Positions 13,727-27,629 of a DNA stretch of 64,000 bases are shown one piece after another; position 1 is the stretch's first letter, and each line of letters opens with the position of its first letter. Below the pieces are notes generated by a model. The model saw only the letters and a list, made by a program, of their open reading frames with translations, was not told the DNA's origin and ran no database searches. The translations under genes and the position numbers were made by a program. This stretch comes from Patagioenas fasciata (lineage: Eukaryota; Chordata; Aves; Columbiformes; Columbidae). The DNA is taken from NCBI RefSeq assembly GCF_037038585.1, contig NC_092525.1:26686367-26750366 (forward strand), written 5' to 3'.

Positions 13727-16073
13727 CATCTAGGATAGCACTTTTCCATACCTTGAATGGCACTAGTTGTTCAGACCATAGTAATACGACATTAGGCTTT
13801 ATTCTTGGGTCTTTGAACTCCTTCCCACTCTCCACATTGGATCAGTAAGCACTGGAAAACTTCACACTGGGTAGCCCTCTTTTTAATTTTTACCTCCTTA
13901 AATCTTCAGTTCTCATCTCTTGGCAAAATCCATTTAAACAGAGCTCACAAGTTAATGGTTAAACTTGTTGTTTGTAGTACCATTAATATAGGTCAAGCAG
14001 CACAATAGTTACAACTGCTGAGAGGGAAGGTACATAAAGACACAGTAAGCAGTTCAGGACCTTATTACAACATGTCTATCAAACGCAGGGGTACAAACAA
14101 TGTGCCTGATTCATCAAAAAGATAACTTCTGCTGACAGTACACACTGTTCCCTAGAGCCTCTTACACATGGCTCAAAATCTAGAATTGGAAATGTAAACT
14201 AAACAGACACATTCTTGCAAATGAGACTGTTTCAGCACAGTGAGCATTTCTATGCAAAATACCAGATATAGACAGTGGGATGAATTCAGCTCTTGTTTGC
14301 GTCACTGAGCACTGAAGAAATCAGCAACAGCTATGACTTTACTCTGCATTTTCTCTCCTGTAACCAAGGAAAGGATTTCTCTCACCCAGCACAGGGACAC
14401 GCATTTTTCACTGTGGGATGCTCACACATAACACCTACAAGAGGGATTACCTTATGCTTTATTTAAGAATATTCAAAAGGACAGACCTCTACATCTCAAA
14501 ACATTAGCATTTGGGGCATACTGACTTCAAGCATTTTTTCAAAACTAATGGCACCTTAAAGCTTCACAACATGGATTACTTATGCTCAGTTCCAGTCATT
14601 CACTGTCTGCTAGTTCAAATAGACATCATTCCTGGTTTGACTCCCAAGCTTGCTGGCCAAGGTTCCCAAACTAAAGTAAATTCCCAGATACTCTGCTGGA
14701 GTGAAAGCAGAAAGAATAGCCAGGCCCCAAGATTGACAGAGCCTACCGCATGTGTCACCAACACAACACCCTCCTCACACTGATTTGTATCATGATAGCA
14801 TGTAGAAGCATCAATCAAGTTTGCAATGCGAAGGGCACTTCCCACCCCCACCAAACACAATAAAGTTGGCTTTTCTGATCAAGCATTTTGAAAGTACAAA
14901 TAGCATTTCAAACAGATTACCCGTTTTAAACTGAAACACATTTAAAATCCTTTTGCCTCAATCTACTCATTAGACAACTCTATTCATGCTCAAGATCTAG
15001 CAACTGTAATTCCAAAATGACCACTGTGACTATTGTTAATCTGGAGCAGAGGGATGAAGTTGAATTAAGCAGAATGTTCTACTCTGTATAACAAAATACA
15101 GAATTGATACCAGAAAAACAGAAGTCATTGCAGATTAAAGCTACACTGTGCCTAAGAGTGTCTTTCAAACATTTGTGTTTTTCATTTGTAAAAACTGAAG
15201 ACAGTTTTCTTCCTTTTATCTCAGTGATGTAATATTTTGTATTTCTTATTTCGATGTGCTTTATGAAGCTCAGACTAGATCTTCAGCAGCTGTGAATCAG
15301 CATAGCTGATTCAGCATACCCACTTCAGCAAAACTCTTTCGAACCACATTACCTGAAGAGTGATTAACTGACATTGCAGACAGATAAGCAACATGTAACA
15401 ATAACATGACATTAAAACACAATAGATTTCAGGTGTAATGCTACTAATATTCTATGAGGTGTAGAATCATGATTCTGAACACTGCTTAAAGCTCACCAAA
15501 AGCATTCTAAGCCCTTTGTGCATGTTGTACACCGTTACACATGTCTCACGTGGAGTGTTTTCCAGTAAAACAAATCACGTCACACAATTAAAAATGTGCT
15601 TTTGACACTTTTCAAATTAACTCCAGTGCATGTTGTATATACTACGTAATAAAAACAGATTGACAGTCTAGTCTGCCTTCTCATTGTACTCATCCTGGTA
15701 GAGCAGCCCTTCATGACAGCTTGGGTTATAAAATAGTTTGCTTCAGCACAAATACCAGCATGATGAAGGGGTTTTTTTATGCATTCATCTGGACATTTTT
15801 TCTTCTCCGTATTATATGTCCTCTCTAACAGCTTCATATATTGCATTTCCCTCACTAGGATGAGATGTGCTCCACTTCAGCACAGGTGCACAGGAAAACC
15901 CACTACAGAATAGTTCCTCCCCATTAACAGAGCTGAAACCTTTTTGTACAGAAGCAGCGTATATTAATGAGAACAGTATTGTCTCACCTCACACTATTGT
16001 TTTTCCTGAATATCAACAATTATTTAATTAATTTGATAGCTACAAAGAAGGAGAAACAAAGTAACACAAAACC

Positions 16074-16091
16074 AAAAAAAAAAAAAAAAAA
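16074..16091 (+). repeat. A18 homopolymer
   Basis: Eighteen uninterrupted A residues at the end of an A-rich stretch (from about 16040). No associated element was recognised. Confidence 0.85.
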
Positions 16092-17814
16092 GAAAGGCCA
16101 CAGAAAATTCTGAATAAGAAATACAAGAGTCTAGAGAACATTATGTAGTTACCTGTAAAAACACATGACATGGTGGGATAACAGCTGATCTTCAGGTACT
16201 AAGGGATCTCTCTGCCCAGCCATCCGGGAAACATGAGGTGGAGGTGTGCCCTGCTGATGTTCATGTTTCTAAGAGAAGAAGGAAAGGGCTTTGTCTTCTC
16301 CCACCCATTAGCACTGTTTCACCCTAAGAAGATGGCTACTGAATTTCAACTAACACCACTTCATCCCATCTAAAAATAAGGAGATAACAAGACCAGTTCT
16401 ATTAGCTTCTAAAAATGTTGTTCTGATTCCAAAGATACTTGTTATTTTTCATTTAATTCCTCCCTCTGTTATTATGGCTGTCCTGTATAAACACAGTTTT
16501 AGGATGGATACAACTAAAGTTGTGATGTTGCTAAAGCACTTGTTAAACACTGATCAATCAATACAATTCTGCATCCAGATGTACTTCCTTTGAGTTAGCC
16601 AGAGTGACAATAATTCACTATGTTTCTACTAAACTGGAGAAACACATCTGCCAATAGTGTAGCCCTAATTTATTATCATACCTTTGTAAAAATGGTGGAA
16701 ATTTCTGTGAAGACCATTAGGCCATAATAAAACCATTAATATATCTAACAGGATCTAGTTCCTTATTTGTGAATCTGTATATCCACTTAGGACGCAAGTG
16801 GATGGTCCTAGAAATACGACACTTGCTGTGATGAAACATAGACTGTATTAGTGGTGCCTTATCTAAAGGCATGTTCACACTGTGTGGGAAGGGTACCAAG
16901 TAGGCTTCGTCTCTCAATTATGTACTTTATTAAGTATTGTCCTCTTGTGTGGCATACTTGAAACATGACAAATCATTAAAACTACAAGTAGCAAACTCTG
17001 CTTTACAACACTTCAGTAACCTGGTAGGACAATAGGGCCTTTGTGCTTTAGAGTGACTCTAGGACTGGATCATATCATCACAGTGATTCAAAATTCTCTA
17101 AAGGGCTTCTCAGAACAATGGTATAAAAACAATAGAGGATTAAGGAGAAGTACAAAGTACCATACATTGCAGACAGCTTTCACCATTGTGGTTAATGAAA
17201 TCAAATAAGATAAAGGGGGATCACCTTATTCACTATCCAGTCTATCTGCTTGGAAGATGGCTCTCTTTATCTTCCATAAGCAGAAAGCTGCAGGCTTACA
17301 AGTCCAACCTGTGAAACTCTGCCAGGTCTCAGAGTTCCCCTGTGCACACAGAGTTCTTACATGGAAGGCTCAGGTTTCTTGCTGATTTCATTTTAAAATG
17401 TTTAACTGTATGTTCTAGTCAGATCATCTCAAAGACAGTTTGGCAGAATCAAAAATATAGCTGTGGAAATTCTTGAATGCTTAAGTTTTGGGTAGGTGGT
17501 CAAACTGTAATATCCTGAAGTGGGATCATAGTTGTTTTCATAGCAATCAAAACAGAGAAGATGCTTCACAGATAAGATACGGTAATTTCTCATGAAGATT
17601 GTCTAGACCTCAGCTCAACAGGCCACTTCCAGATATGACAAATGTATATTCACTTTTGATGTTATAAGCACAGTTACCTTCCATGTGTGAGGCCGTTAGA
17701 CATATTGACATGGCTGTCTGAGCTGAAGCTTCTCTCAACAAACAGCCTTTTGCAATAGGATCCGGATTAGCTTGAAATCCCATAATATAAAGCTCCAGAT
17801 CTAAAGCTTTTCAG

Positions 17815-17971
17815 CATTTGCTGTGGTGGGTTTGTTGTTTTGGTTTGTTTTTTGCTGTTGTGTTGTTTGTTGGTTGTTTTTTTGTTGTGTTTGTTTGTTG
17901 TGGGGGGGAGGGTTGGTGTTTGTGGTGGTTTGGTGGTGGGTGTTTTTTCCCCTGATTTTTGTTTGTTTTAA
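17815..17971 (+). repeat. Long T/G-rich low-complexity tract
   Basis: Around 150 bp made almost wholly of T and G on the + strand (TTGTTG, TTTGG, TGGTGG and a run of seven G). The complementary strand is A/C only and yields spurious Lys/Thr/Asn/Pro-rich open frames. Units are irregular, so it is not a clean microsatellite. It has strong purine/pyrimidine alternation in places. Confidence 0.85.
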
Positions 17972-19959
17972 CAGAACAGGGCATTTTCTTATTGCAGAAC
18001 CACTGAGGCTGTAGCTTCACAAAGTGTTCTGCTCCAAGAAAGTTCCCTGCAAGACACATTTTCTCTGTTCAGCTGCTTTGAGATGGACCAGATCAGGAAT
18101 GGGGTCCCAACAGCTCCCAGTACCCAATGTAGTCAGAGGGACCTGGGAACTGACACAGCACTGTGGATTGCAGTTTCCCAGCAGAACAAAACCATGGGGA
18201 TTCAGATGTCATGCTACGATTGAGGTAAACACTATCAAAGGATGTGAAGAAATACAGTACAAGTTCAAAGGTTAGAATCAATCCTTATCCCTCCAAAAAC
18301 TGTAGTGCAAGAGCACAGCCTCAGGCTATTAGCATTGTCTGCTAGTTTAGTGTTTTATATATCAAATATTTACTGTACCTCTTTTTTATAAAAAGGAATA
18401 ATTTCTAGTAACAGCAGCAGTGCCATTATTGCAAACAGTATAAAAGCCCAACTTGGGATCATCCTCAAGATGTGCATTTTGGAAGATAGATTCTCAGTAC
18501 AGGTGCTAAGATTTCAGACATATATGGAAGCAGCAGCCAGCAAAAAGCAATCCATAACAGAAGACGGTGAAGGGCCAGGCAAAGAAAGCAAAATGAGACC
18601 TAAAGTCAAAATGGAGGGGGAATAAGATCAGGCAGTAACAGAATGAAGCAGTGAGAGATAAAAATATTTGTGTTTGAAGTAACAAAATGTGCTTTTATTC
18701 ATGTTGTGGAAACATTTTAAGCTACAACAATTTCACTTGAATTCTACTAGTTTCTTAAGTCCACTGATACTATAGCAGAAATGATACAGAATTGCTTGAC
18801 TTCCTGCCAAAATCCTAGAGTCTGTTGCAAAATTACAGAATATCTTCCAAACTTTTGAAACTTCAAAACAATAATGTCTCAGCTCTTATCCCTTCCCAAC
18901 ATTTTATACAACTACAGTATCAGTGATTTTACTAAAGCAGCTCTCACCAGGGTAAGTTAGGAAACTATTCTAGTTCATTATTTCTTTTACTAAAGAAAAT
19001 TATAGAGCTGTTGGGATCTCTACCAGCTCAAGCGTCTCTCTACATTTGCCCAGGTGCTGATCTTGAATAAGAAAGAACTTTTACCCCCATTCCACCCTTC
19101 TTCTGTCATTTATCTCAGTATGCTTTGCGTAAATAATTTATTCAGTATGTTTAATTATTTTAAGCTAAATGGATGTTTGCTCTAAGACTGAAAATCATTA
19201 CAAAATTATGTATATTTTATAGTTTGTAAAACTTTAATACCTTAATGAGAGAATTCCATACAACTTCCTGAGATACAAAGGAAGGATGTAGGGAAGGTAA
19301 GAAGAAACTTCTTTTACAGGCAAATAGGAATATCTACACTGGCATCCTACCCTCACTACTGAATTCAGAATTTGCCATCCATTAACATGAAATAGAAAAA
19401 ATCAATAGCTCTCATTCAGTCTTTACCTCCCATCAACTGACGCATGACTGTCAAACACAGCAGCAAGTTAATGGTAACACGAGGCACAGAGGTTATTTTT
19501 CAGAAAAAGGCTTGAGCTGCACATTGTACATGTCCTGGCCTTAACTTCTCACCTGCTCCTAATTTCTCACCTGGACAAGCACCCTGTCCATTCTCAAGGC
19601 AATAGTGAACAGATGGGAGGGTCTATGTGCCCACACAGCAACCACCTGATTTGGAGTTGGTGCAAGATTTTCACAAGCAAGACCTTGTGAAGGTCAGTGG
19701 TGCCCTGCCCAAACACTGCCAAAGGGAAAGAGCATGTTCTTCTCAGCTTCCCTTTGTTGTCAAAAAAAAAAAAAAAAGAAAAATCTAAAGTTTTATATCT
19801 ACAGGGAGAATCCCAAGACAATCAGACTATTTGAAAAACCTTCACATTCTGACTGAAAAGCACACACAAGTACCCAGTAAGTTCATGTGCTTCCTTACAG
19901 AAGTAATTACTGCCCATTCTTAGGAAAAGGTGAGTAAAGTGCCTACAAAAGCTGTTAGG

Positions 19960-20345
19960 GAGCAGCGAGTACCAGCTGCACCCTAAGAGGAGGCAAACCA
20001 GGAGCTAAGGGCAGCAACAACACAGTCTGGGTAGGGAACTCACCAACAATGCAGTTCCACTGCGCTGGAGCTGATCAAACAGAGCAATAGCACATCCTAC
20101 AGATCTCCAGTAGTCATTGGTTCAAAAGCAATAAAATCAGCCAGGTCTAAGGTCAAGCTGGGAAATCCAAAAATAATCCAGAAACAAGCCAACATCCAGC
20201 ACAGCTCGAGAAAGGAGCTAAGTCCCCCATTGGAGCTCAAATGAGCCCCTGGCCCTGTAGGCAGGGAGCCTGGGAGTGGGGGCCCAGGTGAAGCTGATCA
20301 GAGTCATTAAGGCCTATGAGTGACATTGGGGCCCTGACAGAAGCT
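19960..20345. other. GC-richer segment, possible old interspersed repeat
   Basis: The segment is richer in GC than its surroundings, poor in CpG and has the 'word-like' texture of decayed repeats (short recurring motifs such as CCAG, AAGCC and CAGGTG, with no open frame). I do not recognise a family, so this is only a suspicion. It ends just before an (AT)n array. Confidence 0.25.
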
Positions 20346-20394
20346 ACCTTTCTTATCATCTTTCCACTATTGCTCTATTAAATATCTCTTACTG

Positions 20395-20437
20395 TATATA
20401 TATATATATATGTATATATATACACATATATACATAT
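20395..20437. repeat. (TA)n microsatellite
   Basis: About 43 bp of TA/CA/TG dinucleotides, mostly TATATA, with a few G and C interruptions. It is a likely polymorphic simple repeat with cruciform potential. Confidence 0.9.
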
Positions 20438-23400
20438 TTGTGATATAGTACTCTCCAGAGGTCATGACCAAGTCTCCATCTTGATTGTACACAGTTGTCC
20501 AGGTGGCTGAAAAGCATTTCAGTCTAATAGGAGGGTAGGTATTGTTGGCCAGAGGAAAGAAAGCGCAACAGTTTTAGGATGAGAATAATGTGAGTTTACA
20601 GTATCTGAACATCTGTTCGTATTTCCTGATGTGGCTTAAGTACCCAGAAGCCCTAGTCTGAGCTGAAGAAGTTGGTCTAGGCATTATACAAACAGAATGG
20701 CTGAAGAGGAGCTAAAGATTTGCATGCCACTGCAGATGCATTAACAGTCTGATTTAAAGCAGTTTCCTGAAAGTCAGGGCTCCTCAGAAAGCCCAGGTGT
20801 CCCTGCTTTTCCCAGAAATATAGGCACCCAAATTCCAGGGTCACCTGCATTTTTCACTCTGGTCTAAGCATATAAAATAAAATGAATTTGCTGTCTAACA
20901 AACTGTGGACACATTGTATAAAAAGATATAAAAACCTTAATTAACATGTTATACTAATCTATTATTCATGTAACTGCACTAGGGAGACTGTTCTTGAAGG
21001 AACGAACCATTTCTCAGATCTTGAGTCTACTTGTTCTGTTTTTTAGAACTGCAGTATTTACCAAGAGGGGTGCCTAGATGACTTGGAAGACAATGAAAAA
21101 AAAAAAAAATTCTTCGGTGCTATATAGGCTTATGGAATATATCCATTGGACAGAAAATATATAGTATTTTATTATTAAGCTTACATCTAAAGTAGTTACT
21201 GATGTCAGATTTCAGCATATGCCTCCAGAAAACAACCACCTTAAATTTTAAATTGCCGAGAGAAAGACTAGGGTTCTGTTTAATTATTAGTGCCATAAAC
21301 CAGAGCAATATTTACCTGCCTATAACAGAGCTTAGGAAAATCCACTTATCTCTCCTACCAGGTGCTACATTTCTCACAGTTATTAATAAAATAACCAGGA
21401 ATCTCTATTTCTGAATGGCCTTTACCCCACTTTTCTCTCCTGTCCCGTGTCCTTCCCAATGAAAGTCGGCTTTGAAATTGGAACAAATTCTGCACTTGCT
21501 CATTAGGAAGACAGAAAGAAGTGGAAGCGCTCCTCTGCACCAGATCTGCCCCACTGCTTGAGCACTAGGCCTTGATTCCTCCTCCCTCCAGCTGGAACAT
21601 GGTCCATCAAGTGTGTTACATGCTGTTCCACAGTTCATCTGTCTCCAATTCCCGATTCAATAAATAAGTTTCAGTAAGAAGACCCCTCTCTGCTTAGACA
21701 TGAAATGCCACTCTGAACCACTTTCTTTTGCCAGTCTTTCACCTTCCAGAAGCATTCAGCTCGCATTTACCCCATGGTCTCAATCAAAGCCATGTGTGTG
21801 CAGCATAGCACAGGGGGCAGCTTCCTTCAGCCGCAGAAATTAGTCAGAAACTCATCAAACCACTCAGAGTCTTTCAGGATTTAGTTTCCTGAAGTAACAG
21901 TTGGTATTTCCACCCTGCCTCAAGCTAAGGTGTTGGGTTTTTTGGGGGTTGGAGAGACAGGGATGGTAACTGTGTCATCCCTGCACATATGTATGTATCT
22001 TGAAAAAAAACCAAAGAATTTGCTACCACATTCAAAAGATTTTAAGTTCCACTTAAGATCCAGTTTAAGATTCTTTCTCCTATCTTTCTCCTCTCCTCCT
22101 TCCAAAGTAATATATTCCTGACATTTTATTAATAGTGCTCTAGGAAGAAACTGTTTTCTGCTCCTGAGTGCTGTGAGATGATAGATGAGTTCACAACACC
22201 TGTTACTGTAAGTAGTTTCCCTCTGCCTGTTTCACAGAAATCTGTTCTTTTCTCACAAAACCAAACACTCTGCTCCTATTTCTAGGAAATATCTCCTAGA
22301 TAAGCTTTGAAAAGGTTCCATGAGTAACTAATTAATATAATTTCTCTTTGTATGCCAATAAGTTAGATCATTGAAGAACAGGAGGTGTGCAAGAAATTAA
22401 AATTTAAGCTGCTTACATAGATAGACAGACAGATGAAACTTGCCTATAGATCTGTTCACAGACCAAGAAAAGGTTTTATTTCTCCAGTGCAGAGAGCTAG
22501 TGCTAAAGCTGTGTCCCACCAAAACCCATGCTACTCCTTCAGCGGAGGCCAAAGAGGACTGCTGTGACCCACACTGTGTGCTTCCTTCCATGCAGAACTG
22601 AGTTTTCCTCCTAAGCAGTCTTAAAGGCTTCCTGATTGCTCCTTTAACCTAAGAAAGTATTTACAAATGTCTGCATTTACCACCTGTCCTACATATTAAT
22701 GTATTAGCAGAAATATTCACTGAATAACTTCTAGGGAAAAGTCACAGAAGCAATTTGATAATTCCTACAATTCATTATTCATGTCCAATATGGTTTCTAT
22801 TACATTGTGTTCATCCAAATAGAGAACAGAAACATATAAGAGACTAAAATATTCTAATTAATGTAACCAGGAAAAAAAAGTTTGTATTTTGAACACGCAC
22901 AAAGAACTTACCATGCTTCTGCTCACCAAAGTTGCATTTGAATATGCTGAAAATCACCAGTAAGGAGTAGCATATGCAGAAATGTATTTTAATGCCATTA
23001 CATTCTATTGTTGAGGTGATAAACACAGGGTAATCTACATGTATATGTAAGAAAACAAAACTAACATGACACATAATAGTGCAGTCATACTGTAAGATCA
23101 AACAGGATCTGAGACTCAACTGATGGAAATAACTTAATAAATTAGACATTTACATTTCAGTACTGTAATTACTTCACTGAAAAACCCCAAAGTTGAAGAT
23201 CACCAGATACATCAGATTCTCTTAATTTCTTTTACAGAACTGCTAGGGAAAAGGCATGAAACTGTATTTTTAATGCCTTGGTTTTGCACATATAAAATAA
23301 TATAAAATTCATGAAGGTAGAGAAAACTGAAGCTTCCAAAAGAATTTTAAATGTCTGTGATAGATCAGGAGGAATATTGGAATGGCTGAAATGAAGAAAA

Positions 23401-25490
23401 GTTTTAAAAGAGTGATTTCCAGATCAAATAACAGAGTTTGTGTATCTCTTTCCACCTAAGCAAACCTCCAGCTGAAACCAACTGGACTACTCTCAGGAGC
23501 AGACAACTCATGCCACGTAGGCACCATGCCAGCATCAACACCACATGTGCTCTGGACTTCCAGTAGAAGGGGGCTGATGTTCCTCATTTGATGTGTGCTG
23601 TGCTGAACACTTACCTTTTCTGAGATGCATTGATAATAAAGGCGACAATACCTTGAGATGGCATAGAAAGACAATGAGGAGCTTACTGGATTCAGAAGAG
23701 CAACATCCAAAATATTACAGGAAAATTGCAAACTCCTAACTGAGCTCTCTAAATTTACACCAACCTATGCAAGTCAGGGATTAAAACTCTGTGAGAAGGT
23801 CACTCCTCATTCATCAATCCATTTCCAGAGCTTTTTTCTTAACATCCTTACATGACCAAATGAAATGCCACTGTGAAAACGCCCACAAAAGGAGAAACTC
23901 CTTACGACTCCATTTCTGTAGTAAATGGTTGCAAAATAATTTGATGTGCAAGAGTCAGAGGAGGGATTGTTGCCAAGCTTTTGAAATCAGGTACACTTTC
24001 TTTGAGGGACATTTGTCTGAGGGACAAACAAGGGACAATTTCGTCATACAAGAACTCGAAAGAAAAAAAAACCACACACACACTAAATGTTTTTCAATTC
24101 ATTATCTTCCTGAAAGACCTAAGACAAAAAAGCATGTGTGAAAAAAACAAAATTACCTTTCAAAAGTCCTGTCTCCCATCTCAGGATGAAAATAAGGAAA
24201 GAGAAAAAAAAAAAAATAATACAGCAGGGATGCAGGTGCAGTCCTGGAAAACACTGAGATACAAAATGAGTTCATGATGCTTCAATCACAGTTAAGAAAA
24301 GCTGTTCCCAGTATGGTCAGTGGCTGCTAAACCATATGAAAATGTACAGCTCAAAATTCCTGATCAAGCAAATTATTCAACCATAAACCCAGGTACTTAG
24401 CTTCACTGGTATGACTTGTATGCCTCATTATGCACAGCTTTATGTACTTCTAACATATCACTGCTGAACATATAGAGCTGCTGGATCATATGCTGATAGA
24501 GATTGTCCTGGAGTTTCCCTACGAGTTTCTTTCCCCCCCCGGACTAGGTATAAAGAAAGGCAAAGTCCGTCTGGTGGTGCACCTGGCATACATTCCTCTA
24601 TCCATGGAGACAGAGTATCAGAAAGGAAAAAAATAACATTTTTCAGTGACCCTGACATTTGATACTGATGCAAAAAAGGAAAGGAATGACAGCGTTTGAA
24701 GCCGAAAGCATGAAGTTTCTTTATATTTCCTATGATTTAGTATCTCTCTCCCCCACATGCAGCAGATTCCTTTATAGAGACTCTTGTATATGGGCCAACA
24801 GTGCCCCAGCAATGCCTCTGATGACACAGTGGAAAGTTTCTAACGGCAGTATCATTTCCAGCATTTCTCGTTTATTTTATCCCCAGTCCCCAAAGACATG
24901 TTTTTTCTGGTGGAATAAGTAAGGTTTTCATTTTTCATGAATAGAATTGAAAATCTATTTGATGACCAAATGAATTAGAGTAGACAGAGAATCTAATTCT
25001 TTAGGTTTGTATGAAATCTGTTATAAAAGCTGGCTTCTAGCTTTCACTCAATCTGAACACAAAAAACAGCAGTGACCCTGAGAAAAACCACTCATGGTAT
25101 CTGTTTAACCAGACTTGTAAATTATTTTTGCTCCTGTAATAAATAGGAAGATACAGTCACATAGTATGTTTTGCTTTCAAAGCATTTCATACACATTGCA
25201 AGCCAGTAATATTCATAGCATTGCTGTGAGATAGCTTGGTACAGTTTCCTCACTTTACAACTATAATTACAAGTAGAAAAAAAAAGAGGAAGAGAAACCT
25301 GATTTCTGAAAGTTTTTGGTGCACAATTGTATATGATTTTTCTTGCTACATGTACGATAGACAAAATGAGTATTTATGACTGTGACTTCTTAATTGGGTG
25401 AACAAGCGTCTGATTTATACAGTCCAGCATGGTAAATAAAGCATACAAAATATACATGCAGTTTTCTAATAAGAATTTGGAAAATCAAGC

Positions 25491-25539
25491 CTCCCCTCTA
25501 CAGCCTGCCATCCTTGCAACAAGGGGCTGTAGAGGGGAG
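25491..25539. other. Perfect 15-bp inverted repeat (hairpin)
   Basis: The left arm CTCCCCTCTACAGCC (25491-25505) and right arm GGCTGTAGAGGGGAG (25525-25539) are exact reverse complements separated by a 19-nt loop. Arms are GC-rich in an AT-rich setting. The stem is shorter than a typical microRNA precursor. There is no flanking terminator-like U run and no coding context, so function is unknown. Confidence 0.85.
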
Positions 25540-25929
25540 TAGTACTGCACAGACCAAGTGATCACTCAGGGTTCCTGGCTGTAAGGCCTGAGTCACTGCA
25601 CAGTTTGCCACATCAACCCCATTTTCATACCTGCTCTTTAGCTCTCATCTTGGCTGGGAGAAGCCTGAAAAGCAGCTCAGCTTGAGCACGAACTAACCTG
25701 TCTGCCACTTTATCACTGAAGTCTAACCACCATGACAAAGTATATAAAAAAGCATATGCTACTTTACAGCTCTCTGCAAATTTAAAGAGAAAAAACTCCC
25801 GCTGACTTCAAGAGGCTTCAGATCTAGCCCACAGTGGAATAACTTCTCTCTCTTTTTCAAGAGACTTGAAATATCAAATATCATCTGATTATTCAGGCTT
25901 GAGTCTGATTTCACAAAGTGTATGCAGAC

Positions 25930-26225
25930 TTAATCTATTGGGCTACGGCTGCTGAGGCTGCCGGTGGCACTGCAGGTGAGGAGGATCCACACTGCGCTCT
26001 GGCTGCTGTGAAGGCAGCACGGTGACAGCATGATGTCACCTGGGAACCAGCAGCTCCCTGTGTTTCCCCTGGCGGGTCTGAAAGCAGAACCTGACCCATT
26101 CATGGCTGAGTTGAAAAATCACTCAGTCATCTGCATAGCTGCCCGCCTTTATCACAACTATTTACAGCAAAAAACCTGACAGCCATTTGACATGCTGTGA
26201 ATAGGTATTGTACCCCGCAGCCTTA
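25930..26225. promoter_or_regulatory. Candidate conserved non-coding element
   Basis: Balanced base composition, several CpGs and dense motif-like words stand out in AT-rich surroundings (for example GATGTCACCTG near 26033 and CTTTATCACAACTATTTACAG near 26147). There is no plausible open frame. The regulatory call is inference from composition only; no alignment was available. Confidence 0.25.
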
Positions 26226-27629
26226 GAGGTGAGTGCAATACTGTCTATGTATCATAATCCTGGGATATCAATGTTTAACCATGCTGTGAAGATCTTTACT
26301 GAGAAAATAGTGTATGCTTTCAATGAAACAGCTACAACCTGGGGCTAGTCTCCTGCCTGAGGACTGGGGTAATAAAATGGTTTTGTCTGTCAAACCACCA
26401 GCAGAGATTTGCTGGTGCTGTGAGTCAGAGTTTAGAATCCCAAGCGTGTTCAGAAGCCTCCTTTAAGGAATTAATGCTTGCTTGTTTTGCCAGCCAAAGA
26501 GCGTTTACAGAAGCCAAAACAACCATGCTTGCTGTTCACTGTGCAAAGAGGTGATGACACCAAGAAGACAGGTCACAAGTCTGAGTTTATAGTCATTACA
26601 CTTAGGCTGGTATGGCTTTTCATCCACTCAGTATGATCTTACGACCCCACCACTTTACAACCTTCCACTCTCTGGGCTTCATAGCACTTCTCCACTCTAG
26701 GTTAATCATTTCTCTGCCATTATCTGCCAAGAGTTCTTATCTCTTTTGCTGTCACTTTATAACAGGGTCCTCTTATCAAGCTGTACAAAATCACGTGACA
26801 GTGCCAAACCTATCACAAGTTCCAATTCTTCTGATTAGAGACTATCATGAAATGGGATACATGGTTTACAGCAGGTCACTAGTGGTAGAAAAGGTACAGA
26901 GTCCACTCAAAGACATGCCTGTTACTTTCTGAATTCTTGGATAATTTTTTTGTTGTTGTTCATCACACCGACTTTCACTGAAGGCTATTATAGTCTGGGT
27001 CTCAAGGCCAGAAAAGTTTACAGGCTGCAACTCTTCTATACTCAATGCTGCACACCTTGCACCCAAGGGTACTGTATATTTACACCTAATAATGTCTTCT
27101 GGTTCCCACACAGCCATCATACAGGATTCTATAAAACATGGACCTACATCAGTCGGTAAGTAACAGTTTTCTAACTGTTCTGAACACTCTGCATAAATAT
27201 ATTAGACTTAGTGCTCTTCAAACTGTAAAAATTGTTACAACTGGGTGAGCCAAAAAACTTATTAATTTGTACATGCATTTAGGCAAAAATAGAATTTTAT
27301 GATACAATATAAAAATGTAAGAAAACAGCTGACGATTCAGTGCATAACACTTTTCTTCAGAGATAATGTGATTATCAAATATATAATCAGATAACTAATG
27401 GTATCTTTATCTATTACAATTGCTAATAACTGTGAAATTTTGTGTGTGTGCATGTATAAATATTTGCAAAAAATAGATTTAAATTGCTTCTGGCCTGACT
27501 ATTATTGTTGAAGAAAACCTCAGGAATGTTGTCAGGTCTTTTCTGTATTGTCATTCCATGGGGTGGGCTGGATAAGAAAAGTCAGTTAAGACTTCAGAGC
27601 AGTGAAGAAGTGAACATTTTCAGTAGCAT

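Larger units (their letters stand above)
3346..17814. other. Non-coding AT-rich stretch
   Basis: About 14 kb without a recognisable exon. The contents are a short CR1 tail (6075-6175), a T-rich/A-rich inverted repeat (3881-3950), A runs of 26 nt (13701-13726) and 18 nt (16074-16091), and otherwise unique-looking sequence. Open frames here are short and lack domain motifs, plausible splice boundaries and family resemblance. Position relative to NR5A2 (distal 5' flank or intron 1) is unresolved. Confidence 0.65.

Noticed and set aside
19671-19700. GACCTTGTGAAGGTCA as an everted nuclear-receptor element
   Set aside because: The half-site spacing and flanks do not give the NR5A YCA extension, and there is no supporting context.
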